Below, in pieces: positions 46,314 to 58,615 of a DNA stretch of 64,000 nt. The translations under genes were made by a program, and so were the position numbers. Within the stretch, counting starts at the first letter, position 1. Each line of letters starts with the position of its first letter. Below the pieces are notes generated by a model. It was not told where the DNA came from. It saw nothing but the letters and a program-made list of their open reading frames with translations, and made no database searches. Origin of the DNA: Zychaea mexicana (taxonomy: Eukaryota; Mucoromycota; Mucoromycetes; Mucorales; Lichtheimiaceae); contig NW_026516676.1 of the NCBI RefSeq assembly GCF_025766255.1, positions 1 through 64,000 of the forward strand, written 5' to 3'.

Positions 46314-46523
46314 ACTCGGCGTAACACAGTCGATTTTCATTATAAAGCTATTCTGTCCTGTATTCAACTTTGATATTGCAATAATATCAATCAAACGTAT
46401 GATTGTGTGCGACTGTGAAAACTACATAGGCCACATAATATCACAATAAGATATTTGGCGCTATCTCTGTTTACTTCTTCAATGGCAGTCAAAAACCACC
46501 CTAACAAACTGCTTTACTTTTGG

Positions 46524-47530
46524 TTGGCTTTCGCAAGCGCCGAGGTTGCAATATTTGCCAAATCTCGGAGGTGTCGATCCAAATCTTTGTTGAACAACAC
46601 TTCAATGGTGTCCTGTTCACCGAACATGTTCAAAATTTCCTTAATGACCGTGGTTGTGGCGGTTGGTGCTTTCTTGCTGTTGCATGCCCGCTGTAAGTTT
46701 GTAAGATCCGACTTGCGGAGACAATGGTCATGTAACAGTGTCGGCCCAGATACTTACAATCGGGAACGTGAATGGGTAGACAGTGTGGATCAATAAATAA
46801 GGTGAGACTCGGATATATCAAAGGATAAAACGATCGGGATCCATATAACTCAGGATCCCGTCTTTATATATACGTTGAGTAATAGGGGGCTAGCTATCGT
46901 CTAAGTATTGATCTACATATACTTCTATCTAGAATATCCACGCCTATTACTCCATATTCAACCATGCGGTTGACCGCAAGTCATCCTATCGTCTGAACCA
47001 TGTGTTGTCGATCGTCAACCATGCAGGTTGGATATCGTCGTAACGGTATGCACCGTTACAGGTCATCAATGGTGAGAACAGCGATTGCCCCACAGATTGC
47101 AGCATTTGTGAGGCAAGCTTGATGTCGTTCGTGCGGGCGGTGTTATTGTCACAGTCAGCAAATGTCTAAACTGTGTACGGCAATGTCAAAGTTTTTGGTG
47201 AGAATACTTGACGATCGACAAGGCAAGTAAGTATTGGGTGCGTCAAACTTGGAGCGCACTTGTCGCAAATGCCGCAATTTGTCCCCTTCTTCGTGAGTCT
47301 GCTGGCCGTTGTGATCGAGAATATGTTGCGCGCGGGTGATTGACTCCTTTGCGACGAAAATTTTGGTGCTGGTTGTCGGTTGAAAGTTGTTGGTAGTGGG
47401 ACCGAGTTCTGATCCAAGGTCTTGATCCAAACGAATCGAAGAAACAACCAGAAAATCTGCGACCTGACCACAAATCATGACCTTTTGTGCATTGTCATTG
47501 GTGACTTTCTTGACCCAACATCTGTAATAT
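46524..47530 (-). pseudogene. Minus-strand element remnant, probably of the hAT-like element at 47590
   Basis: Several minus-strand pieces look coding: a possible BED-like start (WVKKVTNDNAQKVMICGQ) near 47510, ESITRAQHILDHNGQQTHEE at about 47360, NDIKLASQMLQSVGQSLFS at about 47110 in another frame, and DLTNLQRACNSKKAPTATT through LRDLANIATSALAKANQK, ending at 46524. A plausible 47-bp intron (gtaagtat...gcaag) lies near 46755. The frame changes mean the gene is broken. The domain assignment is weak: a BED-type beginning just inside a hAT-like terminus is the main argument. The segment 46802-47065 between the pieces could be a later insertion. Confidence 0.35.
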
Positions 47531-47587
47531 AATGATGCTTCCCAACAAGGAGATTGACTACTTAAATACTAAGTACCTCAAACATTT

Positions 47588-47692
47588 TATATGTATACAC
47601 GGGTCACAACGGGTCATAACGGGTCAACGGGTCGGGTCAAGGGTTAGACGGGCTAACCCGCGGGTTAGAAAAGCATCAACCCAACCTGTGGC
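47588..47692 (-). repeat. hAT-like transposon terminus
   Basis: The minus strand reads cacaggttgggttgatgc, then alternating acccgcgggtta, and four spaced copies of gacccgtt. Such CAGGGTTGGGTT-like starts and acccg-rich repeats are typical of hAT termini. The other end is not identified. It abuts the zinc-ribbon ORF at 47665-48099, so the element probably inserted into that unit. Confidence 0.5.
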
Positions 47693-48099
47693 ACTGAAAG
47701 CACTCTGAAGCGGGAGGGAGGAAGATGCACCACAGAGAAGTGTTCAAAGTGTGCGTCTAAAGTTGGCAACCGATTATATGGTTCCACGCAGTTGACATAA
47801 AGCAGTTGAGGGTCATCCACCAACAAGCAACCCGCAAGCAACCATAAAGCCGCAAAGCGAAGACACGGTTGGAAACGCCAGTCGCCATTTAGCAGCTGGA
47901 TTATATTGTCGTTCAAGAGATCATAGGTTGCGCGCTTATGATTTGGGAGTACTGCGGTGTCCTCTGGTGTATCGTCAATTTCTGTCGCGTTTCTTTTTGA
48001 TTGGCGATAATTGATCTGGTAATCCTTTTTATAGCACGAACGGCACAACCCATGTTGAACTTTTGCTGTTATTGGTTCATCACACGTTGCGCATCGCAA
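47665..48099 (-). CDS. Hypothetical zinc-ribbon ORF next to a Harbinger remnant
   Basis: A 144-aa minus-strand ORF. Residues 3-22 (CATCDEPITAKVQHGLCRSC) form two Cys pairs, as in a zinc ribbon. A basic stretch and DLLNDNIIQLLNGDWRFQPC follow, then a hydrophobic segment. The end runs into the hAT-like terminus, so the ORF is probably truncated. Its start overlaps the end of the Harbinger ORF by 20 bases in another frame. It may be a second element gene, but the family is not recognised. Confidence 0.35.
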   Translation of the reverse strand: MRCATCDEPITAKVQHGLCRSCYKKDYQINYRQSKRNATEIDDTPEDTAVLPNHKRATYDLLNDNIIQLLNGDWRFQPCLRFAALWLLAGCLLVDDPQLLYVNCVEPYNRLPTLDAHFEHFSVVHLPPSRFRVLSVPQVGLMLF

Positions 48100-48364
48100 C
48101 GAAGAGACGGAACTTGTATTCCGGGTAAACAGGGTTGTCGCCTAAATAGTCATTGTATAAACGCCAATGACCTGCAACGCGATCGCGGTTAATGACGAGA
48201 TGACCAGGAACAGAACCTTTTCCGCGTTTTCTAACTTGATCGTCGTCTTCGTCATCAGCTGCAAAGATTCTCTGAAGACGCTCGACTCTGCGCTGACGTT
48301 GGCGTTCTTCCTCGATGTCTTCCTCGAACATTTGTTTTAGTTTGCGAATATTTTGGCTTGACAT
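48080..48364 (-). pseudogene. PIF/Harbinger transposase N-terminal fragment
   Basis: A 94-aa ORF starting MSSQNIRKLKQMFEEDIEEE. Residues 49-92 (KGSVPGHLVINRDRVAGHWR, then LYNDYLGDNPVYPEYKFR) match the well-known entry to the plant-transposon-protein domain of Harbinger transposases (GS-PGR...NRDR...LxxDYF...PxYxxxxFRRxFRM). The catalytic DDE domain is missing, because the frame ends in AMRNV and a stop where FRMRR would continue. A motif typical of PIF/Harbinger ends (gagcatctccaacggtcg on the minus strand) lies about 120 bp upstream. Confidence 0.65.
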
Positions 48365-48469
48365 TGTGAAATGAGTGGTTGAAGTAAAAAGAGCAGAGCA
48401 GTAAATTCTGAATTCAATAGCCAGTTTTTAAGAATAGCGCGACCGTTGGTCCTGCTATGATAGCGGCGT

Positions 48470-48512
48470 TCCATTTTAAAACGACCGTTGGAGATGCTCT
48501 TGAAAGTTTCAC
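48470..48512 (-). repeat. Candidate Harbinger terminal repeat
   Basis: The minus strand reads gagcatctccaacggtcg, close to the GAGCATCTCCAAC start known from many PIF/Harbinger elements. A shorter echo, accaacggtcgcg, follows near 48440. The opposite end was not found. Confidence 0.5.
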
Positions 48513-49803
48513 TTTGGCAGTTGGGTACTCACATGCACTGTTGTTTCGTCTCACATTTCTGAGGCGATAGTTCTTCAGCTTAATACACCATGTACTTACG
48601 CCATACATACATAATCGATACACCCAAACCAGTGTATACGCCTAAGAAAAAAGCCATTTGTCATATCTATACATCTAGTGGCTCTTAAAATTTTGGTATA
48701 TCCACAGGAAATACGAGAAAAAAAGCATATGCAAAATATACATCTTCCATGCCATTTTTGGGAATCTCATTGCTCAAAACGTTCTGCTCCTACATATATA
48801 CGTTCTATATTATTACCTAGAACTTCACAAAGAAATGCTTTATCTGACATCCTCTACCAAAAACTCGTTCGTTATGTAGCGTACACCCGTTCAAAAGCGG
48901 AGGTTCCCCCGGGATCTTAAACTATAAAAATGCCCATATTACATACAAACACACCCAATAGAATTTTTAAGTCGATCTCGATGCTATGATATCTATGTAG
49001 AAAAAAAGAGGGATCATGAAAGCTAAAAGTCACGTATGTGAAGGTGCCGCCACAATGGGCCGGGATAAAAAACATTGTAACAGAAATATAGTATGCCAGA
49101 TAATTGGAGAAGCAGGTGTTATTTTACCTGCTACAGTAGGCTCTGCCATATATAATCTAACCAGCTGGTGCTTAGCTATTAGCTTTATTTAACTGCCATG
49201 TGTTTGGCGATTGTTGCAAAAAAAGGAGGATTGAAGTCTCGTACTATTCTATTTTCTCAAAGCCCGTGCATCTCTCTACAAAGAAAAAGCAGAGAATTGA
49301 TGAAATAAGTTGAGCTTATCGGAATCCAGCGCTGTATTATTAATAAGCATGCATATCTGAGGCGGTACATTTGAGTCGTCGACTCTCTTGTGAAGATAGC
49401 AGCACCAATTAGAAGCTTTTATGATGCGTCGTGGGAAGAATTGTTCGTCTCCTAATTCCTGAAAATAAGGATACTCGTCGCGAACAGCTTAACTTTCATC
49501 GCTCATCTTCTTGTGCAGTCAGTCAGTGATTGAATGGCATAGCATTTTCACATAGCAATGACATAGAAAAACCTATGCATTGGAAGATCTGCATATGCTT
49601 AAAACATCGGAGATCTGGCTCAAGTGTACATGCATTGTGCTACTACCAGCTTTGCTGCTGTCACATCCTTGGCAATAAAGTATTCCCTGACTGATTTTGG
49701 CTACACTGCGCCCCCTCCTTTTAGCCGCTGCATTCTCTCTTTTATCTTGATACTATTTTTTTACCTTCTTTGCTCTATTATTAATATTTGCTCAAACATC
49801 TTG
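48513..49803. other. No supported gene between transposon island and F-box gene
   Basis: Short ORFs only (for example 48678-48920 plus) with no recognised family. The last 200 bases are the probable promoter and leader of the F-box gene. Confidence 0.4.
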
Positions 49804-52149
49804 ATGAATTATATGCAAGATACAGCATGCCAACCACAATTGACCATGATGGAATTATTTCCTTTCGACATTGTCGTCGCCATTTTTTCACACCTCAGCC
49901 AGCAAGACTGTTTAAACGCCATGGCAGTATGTCGCAACTGGTGCGATCGGATACCACAGTACACGGAAGATAACTGGCGAGCACTAAGGCTTTCGAGACG
50001 TGATATCAATGGCATGCTAAACCATCGTCGTCGCAGCCGTTGTCTCGGGAAACATGTAAAATGTGTCAATATCTGTTCTATCATGAAAGAACACCAAGTG
50101 CTCGCCATATTGCGTAAACTTCTGGCCTGGGGCTGTACTGAAATCGAGTCGCTAGGTAATAAGGCAAAAGAGGGAAAGGGCAAAGGAAGGAGGCCGTCGA
50201 ACGATAAATCAATTCTTTATAAAAGATCTGATGTTAGGGTAGGGGGTCTTACGATATTATCATGTGTATGTGTGTGTTATTTAACATAGTCATTATCCGT
50301 TTCATTTTGGCTAGCATTCAAATCATGTAGTGCTACAATGAATCAAGATGCGTTTCTTGATGTTTTGCGACAACTCGCGAATCGTCGACTAACACACTTG
50401 ACATTAACTCAACATGGATCCAACATTGGATTTGTTCCCGTACTTCAAGCCTGCCCGCAACTTACACATTTTACGTACAAACCAACGAATACGATCCAAA
50501 AAGATGTTTACAAAAACGAGCCATCCTTGGCAAACAGCAAAAATAACGAATCAGCAGCAACAACAACAGCAATGGCGACGACGAAATTTGACAACCTCAT
50601 CTATTTACACATTGACACCGCATTACACATACAAGACCGTCTAGAGCCCATTCTGCAAAAATGTCCCAATCTCCAATATCTCCTTGGGGCAAGTTCAACT
50701 TCCTGCGACTATCTCTTGTACTGTGTCACTTCCTCTTCTTATAACGGTGATTTTATCGACCTTGACAAGCTACTTTCATGGTGTCCAAAACTAGTATATG
50801 TTTCGGCCGATGGTGTCTATCAAGAACATGACGACGATGAAGTGGAAGTATTTGCATCAATAGCGTTGGCTGAAAAGCCATTAAGGAAATGTATTACTGA
50901 TACCAAGGATACCGATGACGAGGATGGCAATGACGAACTGCAGCAACCATCACAACAGCTCTGTCACCTAGCTACATTTGAACATTACGGTTACGATCAA
51001 ATTTCTCAAATATTACGACAAAACCAGGATAAACTCGAATATCTGCTACTTTCTCGGAGGGAGGATGAAGAAGGTCGCGACTGGTCCCCTGTTTTTCGAT
51101 CCTTGGATACCCCATGTCTTCAGACGCTTGACTGCGAATATATCGAATTCGATACCGGCTCCATCGTTAATCTTCTGAACACATGTCGTGACATTCAAAC
51201 AATAAATCTGCATCATTATTTCGCCACATTCACACAGCAAACGGTCCGAAACCTACACACCACGTTACACCAACTTCATAGTCTACGACTGACTGGCATT
51301 TCATTTGCTGATGAGGGATCTGCAATCGCATTGCTGCAACGACTTCCGAGTCTAAAGGTGCTCATCATCCAGGAGTCACGGATCTTATTGGCGGAGCGGG
51401 CTGCTATGTTTTTAAGAAACCTGAAACAGCTGGAGCTGTGGAATATGGATCCACCAGAAGAGAACACCAACGGCAGCGATATCGATGACAACAACCTTAA
51501 CAGAGAAGAAATCGAACAGCGGCAACAAGCAGCAGCAGTTATACTTCCTAGTTTGTTCGAGTCATTGTCCATGCCATCACACGAATCGAAACTCGAGATT
51601 GTACGACTGGTGCGAATACCAACTGTTAATACACGTCAACTACTCCTTGCTCTGGCACATATACCCACACTCAAACATATTGATATCCGACTTAGCGGTA
51701 CGCTCGATGGTGATGATGATGATGTAAACAAGGATGATAATGACATAATGCTCAAATTTGTCCTGAAGCTACGCGAAAGAACATCATCATCGATCGAACA
51801 GCTTGTACTTCGGCACGTTGGTCATTTTTGCTATTCGGCCCTTGATGCATTAGGCGATTTCCCACAGTTGAGAAAGCTGGACATACGGTTCCCTCCTGTG
51901 ATGAAAACAAGATTCCCCAAGGAAATATCACTGCATGGTATTTCACAACTGTTGCGCAAGAGCAAGAGCTTGGAGACGGCTGAATTTGGCGAAGCGGCTT
52001 TGGCGAAGCATCCACCAAAAAGTACCCTTGAGAAACTTTTACGAGAAGAAGACATCAATAATTACATTGTCAGACCCGGCTTTTCACGGAAAAGCTGTGA
52101 TATGTATGTTGAATATTTCACAGTTATCCGCTGTCATAAAAGTGAATAA
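49804..52149 (+). CDS. F-box protein with leucine-rich-repeat-like body
   Basis: The model joins 49804-50155 and 50315-52149 (728 aa), with intron GGTAATAAGG...TTTTGGCTAG giving the correct phase. The F-box lies at about residues 15-55: MELFPFDIVVAIFSHLSQQD, then CLNAMAVCRNWCDRIPQY. The rest consists of irregular leucine-rich units (LTHLTLTQHGSNIGF, LPSLKVLIIQESRILL, IEQLVLRHVGHFCY, FPQLRKLDIRFPPV), as in FBXL-type substrate receptors. Such proteins join an SCF ubiquitin ligase through Skp1 and present substrates. Acidic Asp-rich inserts occur near residues 330 and 570. The ORF is open 60 codons further upstream, but the chosen ATG is the nearest start before the F-box. The substrate is unknown. 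Confidence 0.88.
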
Positions 52150-53906
52150 ATTATACCCTTGTGTTTTTGGCAGCACTTTTGGGATGGTTGTTTTAGAGTG
52201 GAAAGTACCAGGGTCAACCGATAGTGAACATATCAGTCAGCGTAATTGTTCGTATACTGTACCGTTTAAACCCGTCTTTAGATTTAACTCATTAGGGCTG
52301 TCTGATTATTTAGCGGTGTGTGTGATATATGTATAATAACTCTACACAAACAAGTTGACTGTTACAGGCATATGCATCATAGCTTTGTGTGGCCTGTACT
52401 CGAGCTTCTGTTGCAGTGCACAAGAAGGCTACGGTTCTTGAGCTTTGGCAGCGGGTGTAATGACAGGTCCAACAAGTCAAAGGTCTATCGGTTCTGCAGC
52501 GCAGGAGGAAGTTGGTGTGGATGATTTGGCCACGTGAAAAGATATAGATGAGAGTGCATGAGTTTTGCGGCTACTTATAATTTACTTTCAACAACGATTT
52601 GTTTTGAAAATTGGATGCTAATGAATCAAAAAAGGTACCCATATGTCAGCATTCTACTGCGCCACTCCCAACAAGCGAGAGTGTCCTTTATGCTATATCA
52701 CATACATATACACATTTGCCAATCAATCATATACTAGTATACAAACATCATGTGCTATCATAATGGACCATAGAAAGAAAGAAGGTCTTTATAGAAAGAA
52801 AGTATAAGTTTGGTTCTTTTACAGCAGCATTAAAGCTACTATAAAAGTTAACGTGACACAGATTTTCTCTTGCCACATCTAGAAAAATCTGACTGAAGCG
52901 GCAAGATGTAGTGCTGAGCAACTTCAAGCAAAAATGACGCATGTTTATTTGCTGCACCTTTTGTTCAATAAGGCTTAAATTATAGCTAGTGCTGTACCGA
53001 ACAGACGGATTACTATCCTTATCAACAATAATAAAGCTTATTGGATTTATTTAGTTATATACCGATATAAAGTAACTGATCCCATGCTGCTGGATTGATT
53101 ACAGTATAAGCATATATCAATATAACATCTTACAGTTATTCGTAGTCTACAGTAGTGCCTTCTTCGTCTTAAAGAAACGGACACTTGATTTATTCCTGGT
53201 TATACATACGTACATGCACCTACTAATGAAACTATTGTCACAGTGAGCACGATTTGCACTTCATGTACAGTGAGGCTGAGCAAAATGATGATCATACAGT
53301 ACTAAAATGATGTCTAATTGAATAAAATGATTTGTGGATATTTCCAAGCATGATGTAACGTTTCTACGCTTCGAGCCAACCGTGCTATTGATAGAGTTGC
53401 ACAAAGCTTCTGACGACATCGGAACGCGATGGACTTCTCTGTGCTGCCCCACTCATCCATTTTTCCCATACGCTTTGGCCGGTAAGTTCCATACCAAAAT
53501 GGTAACCGAGGTCCCCCAAAAATAGAAACTCAGATCAGTAGATCAAAGTTTCTCTGCATGTGTGCTAAAGCACCTGTTCTTTTGTTGTCGTTTCATTGAC
53601 AGCATCCACTACCAAGCATTTTCGAATGAATAGTCTAGCCGCTCTCAAAAAACAGCTTATAACCAACAACTTCTATAGTAACAATATCACCGATCTGTGA
53701 CAAAGGGAAGTGCACAAATTTGGTCAGTTGACCCAATCAGAACGACCTGCTCAGCAGACCGCAGCGACGCGAAGAAAACGTTTATCCTTCTAAACCTTAT
53801 CCGGCAACGCGGGCAATGGGACCCAATAAGTATTAAAAGGCGGATCAGTCCTCTTTTTTTGTTTTTGCATTACACTTTTATTTATCTTCTTCTCTCTTTC
53901 TTGATC
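52150..53906. other. Intergenic region before PQQ gene B
   Basis: No recognised gene or repeat. Short ORFs on both strands lack similarity. The final bases before 53907 are a pyrimidine-rich leader similar to that of PQQ gene A. Confidence 0.4.
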
Positions 53907-55061
53907 ATGACTTGGCTCAGTGGCAAGGACGAAAAGACTTCATTTGATACAAGCATTGATTCCGACAGCGAGTCTGTCAGTATCCACTCTACTCCCTCGT
54001 TCACACGAAATGATATCCTGCTGTGCGCTACACATGGCAAAATTTATGCAATCCACAAGCATACCGGTGCAAGGCTTTGGCGTGCGAGCTACCCTACAGG
54101 TGTGGCCGGTGGCTCTATATCGTTGTTCCCTACAGGTGCAATGGGTGGTGTAGTCTCAATCTTCATTACAGATCAAGACCGTGTCATCGTTGGAGCAAAC
54201 GGAAAAACAGCCTGCATGGACTTACTCACTGGTGCCGAAAAATGGGTCAACAAAATGAAGGTAACAAAGATGAATCATCGACTTGGAAAAGTCAACAGAA
54301 ATTGTTGAGGATGGTATATATAAGGGTGGATAAACAAGGCGTACAACGGTGTACTAAAAAAAACCTGGTAAACTCAATCAAAAATAGGGCTGTGGTTATG
54401 AAGAAGTGGGCGTAATCTGCACTCCCAGCCGCGTTTTGAAGCCACAACGAACAACAGAACGATCACACGAGCCTTTGGAGAATGCCCCACCCGAGTATTG
54501 TGAGAGTAATGGTCATGGAGTATTAACAGAACAGCCGGTAGCAATCTCTTGCACTCGCGGCAAGTGTATGGGAATCGATATAGAAACTGGTGAAGGTAAT
54601 TGAAATGGATACACAATACGGAACGTGTGTTGTAACGAGATGTTTCAGGGTGCCGGTAGATCATAGTGACAGGGATGGTATTGTTGATATAATAATTTGA
54701 TCCATTAAATACAACGTATTTTATTATCTTAGAGCTGTGGAAATTCAATTGTCCCAACGGTGGTTTCAAAATACCTTCTGCTCTTGTGGATCCAGAAGGT
54801 GAAAGCACTACTGTATTCGTCGGATGCGGCAGACGATTATACTGTTTGGATGCTGCAACGGGCGAACTAAAATGGGAAGTCAAAGTATCAAACAGCAAAG
54901 TGGGTCTCGGTTATATGACAATGGCGACACCATGGAGCTCAAGACTGGCGGCTGAAGCACATACGGCATTTAGCCAATTTCCGAGCGCTCAGCAACGGAA
55001 CGAAATCCGCAACCGCGAGCGAGGCAGTGGAGGAGGTGGCGGTGGCGGTGGTGGCGGCTAA
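53907..55061 (+). CDS. PQQ-repeat (quinoprotein-like) protein, paralogue B
   Basis: The model joins 53907-54260, 54388-54595 and 54733-55061 (296 aa). Four PQQ-type repeats are seen: KIYAIHKHTGARLWRASYP, KTACMDLLTGAEKWVNKM, KCMGIDIETGEELWKFNCP and RLYCLDAATGELKWEVKV. The N-terminus is acidic and Ser-rich (TSIDSDSESVSIHST). The C-terminus has the family block ATPWSSRLAAEAHTAFSQF and a run of about ten glycines. Introns 1 and 2 are at the same positions as in paralogues A, C and D. No signal peptide is present. The start MTWLSGKDEK is shared with paralogue C (MTWLSSKEEK), which supports it. The role is unknown. Confidence 0.85.
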
Positions 55062-58000
55062 TGTAATGATTCACTGCCATCTTATTTAGCAATATATTAG
55101 TTATAGGAATCTATTTTGCATGCATACTTCGTAACCATATAATATTTCTATTATTCAAACTTCATCATACAAACTATTATTTATCCCACTTTATAACTGG
55201 GGGAAAGGTGCTATCACACCAGGCAAAGGATTTTATAAATTAAGAAATAATTTTGTCTCCGATGGCAAATAACGAATGCTGATTGGCTAATACAGTGCAT
55301 CCTGAAAAAATGAAGTGGGGGAGACTCCAAAATTTGAGGTTGGGGGTGCGATTTAAGGGAATTAAGGGGGGATTTCGGGTCATCTGATCCATCCCCACTC
55401 CTCAAACCACACATCTGTCGCACAATCGCTTCAAATTACTCGAAATTTCGCTAAGTCATCACCCTCTGGTAAACCTGTCAAGCTGCCAGTTTTTTTTTTC
55501 GCGAGTATCTTAATTTGCAAACATTGCAATAGTTGCGAGTAGAATGCGGGTTCGAAGAAAATCTTCCCATGAACGTGTTTTGTGTTTGATGTGACATTTT
55601 GCTTAAGAGAAGTAAGAATTGAGGAAGAGCATATTTGCATAAGCTGTTCTTTATATATTGTTCTGATTCGCCAAGACGAAGAGGAACAACTCCGATATAT
55701 TATTAGGCAGCAACACGTACGCGTAATCTGACTCAGCAAGCTTTTCTTCTTGGCTTTTTTCTTCTTGGTCTGGCATGCGTAATCCTCTGAGGCATTGAGC
55801 ATAACTTATTATTCTTAATCTCAGAGACTTCGACACTTCTTGGCATGCATGTTATTACTAATCTCCTTAGATTATTTATATAGGATGTTTAACAACTGCT
55901 AAATATAAAGGTAATGTGTCAGCGTTAGATGGTTGATTAACAATGTACTAAAAGTATTACATTATTGAAGACGAAATGAGTCAGGTAAGTCCATCAAAAT
56001 TAAAGGTTAGTATAAAATCTTAATATTATCAACATTATATTAGCTTATGCTCTAAACGCTTAAAGAAGAGTGTACACTGCTGGTAAGTTAAAGGCTCCTT
56101 TTGTTGTGTTGCTGCTATGCAATATTTTTTCCTCTCCAAGTGTGCTGCTGTCTGTTTGTAGGGCTATCTTAACAAATGACGAGAAACTCTTGAACGGTAA
56201 GCATGTCATTTTTCTATGTGTGTCTTTTGATTTCGAATACTTGACTCAAACACGTTTTAAAAACGATAAATTGCAGAAACCCACTGATGTCCCAGGATAG
56301 AATCCCAGGATTGGAACAAGCAAAACGAATCTCGCTGTGCTTTTTTTGCTTCAGGATGAATTGCGATAGTATTATTGCTTTTTGTAAATTCAATCAAATA
56401 AAAAAAATTCTCAAAACGAATACTCCTGATTTCCATCGTTGATACATTTGCGTGCAACCCCCCACCCCACCATCACATTTTTGGGCTGGTGAGTGCTGGT
56501 ACTTGCTCATCCATAAAAGGCAATTTTAGTGAACCTGCATGAGTCTAACCATATAAAGTGTTTCCAATTCTGAAAAGTTCTTGCCCGGGTGTGAGTAGTG
56601 GTTGTCAAATGGCACTTGCCCCATTGGCTTATGTTTCGTTTTCCGCCAATAGAATATTTTTTTCAACTCTGGGAGGTTTGATGCACCCCTGCAGCGAATG
56701 TGCCATGCCACCGTAAAAAAAGTATTGCTTGAGATTTCAATGGTTAATTTTTAGGAAATATCGTTACACAACCAATGCCTCTAGTTGGCTTTTTTGCAGC
56801 TAATCTGTGTTGAATATAGTCAGTGATATTACCAAGCAACGGTCGTTGCTATGATACTGTCGCTATAAACAAATTCTTTTGGGTTCTTTGTCATTGTCAT
56901 TGTCGGACTTGAATAAAAGGTATCCGTGTAAGAAAAAAGTGACAGCTTTTTTTGGCTCTGGAACCAAAAAAAAACTTGGCGCAAAAGGTATAAAAAGGGT
57001 CGCTCTCCGTGGCCTTCAGATTTTTCTTTAGTGACCGTACTCTACAGGATCTGTATGCAGTACATAACCAGTCTACGTTTCTCAAACTAGACACACACCT
57101 CAGGCTAGAAGATGACCAGAGACAGCCCTTCCTTAGAGTGAAGTGTATTGGTTGTTGCTCCTTCGGGACACTTCCAGTAGTTGATGATCTCGCCCGTTTC
57201 TATTCCAGAGCGTGGCACGGAAGATGCTGTGGTCTGATGGCCCAATTTTTTTTATAAAATAAGAAATTGAAGAAAAAAATTTACTTGCACTGGCGCAGTA
57301 CTATCGCTGAGTGTGGCTTGTAATGCCACTACATCAGTGTGAATGAAAATTTGCGTCTGACTTTGAGTATTCTTAATAAAGGAAACTGACTAGCTTTTCT
57401 GGTTCTTTTTTTTACCACTATAAATCCTGGAGTTATTATTATTGCCCGTCAAATAGTTGATTGTGCATCTAAGTTACCTCTACGTTATCGACGAAAGCGA
57501 TAACAGGCGAGAAAGCCTGGCTCGTCGATATATACGGTGTAATTCCTTGGACTGCTAAATGAAGATCCATCAAGCACAGGACGTCAGAGTTCAGCTTATT
57601 CAGCCGCAGGTACTCATGACTTTTCTTTCTCTCGACAGTGCTCTGGATGTTCAAATACGATTGCAAATATCTTCCGATCAGAACAACGATAAGCAATTCC
57701 TACTGCTAAATGAAAAGATATGCCTTTAATTTAGTTAGTCATATAATTCTATGACCGGCTCGACTTTATTTTGCTTCTTTTCTACTAGAATTGATTTTAT
57801 ATTCTCATGCATGCCACTGGCACACTCTTTGTACATATATTAATTACCCAACCTAATTAAAAAAATTACTTTTTTAATATGTGTGGCTCAATCCATTTTC
57901 ATGGATGAATAGCTCAGATTGTCTTGATAGGCTTAATTCTATGTCATATACAGTAGCTTGTTTTCTTCCAACTAGCTCAATTTGATAGTTGTGGTTCGCT

Positions 58001-58615
58001 TTCATAAAGGGCAGTTAAATTTTACTTCCTACAAGTGTACTTTATCTGCTCCCTATTCCTCCTCTCTCCATCAAGTGGAAGAGTTTTGGTCAAAGATGTT
58101 GTTTTTTAAGCTTAATAATATTATCATGGTAAGTATTAGAAGAGGCAGGTTGATTGAGAAGAATCGATTCGACCCCGAGGATGACTGAAGCCGATAAAAG
58201 AGTAACTAAGGATGACTGTGTTCGATCAAGCATGCAAAATCGTTTTTTGACGCTTGCCTCAAAATAAAAGTCTTGTAGCAACCTGTTGTAATTTTTTCTA
58301 TATTTTTTTAGTAGCTTTTCAATGAAATGAAAGCTGATACACATATAACAAAAGCGCAAAATAGGAATGCAAAAATATAAACTCAAAGTTAGCCAAGCAA
58401 ACATAGTAACGCAAAGTTACTGGGGCAAAATCTCTCGCCGATAACGCAAAACTTCATTCTCATTAATGTATAATTAAATCAAAAACGAGCCTTTGTCGCC
58501 TGCCCACCTTCAGCATTGAGCCCCTTCGCTTTACTTCATTGCAAAACTAACGGAGCTTCGTCTCGGCGGCTCGTTAATACAAATAAGTACCCAAGATTTA
58601 ATGGAACAAAATGCT
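55062..58615. other. Long stretch without a supported gene
   Basis: No family recognised. A minus ORF at 57696-57469 (LRLNKLNSDVLCLMDLHLAV) has coding-like composition and ends at a possible splice donor (gtaact), so it could be an exon of an unrecognised gene. A plus ORF at 57009-57257 lacks support. No RNA gene or mobile element was seen. Confidence 0.35.
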
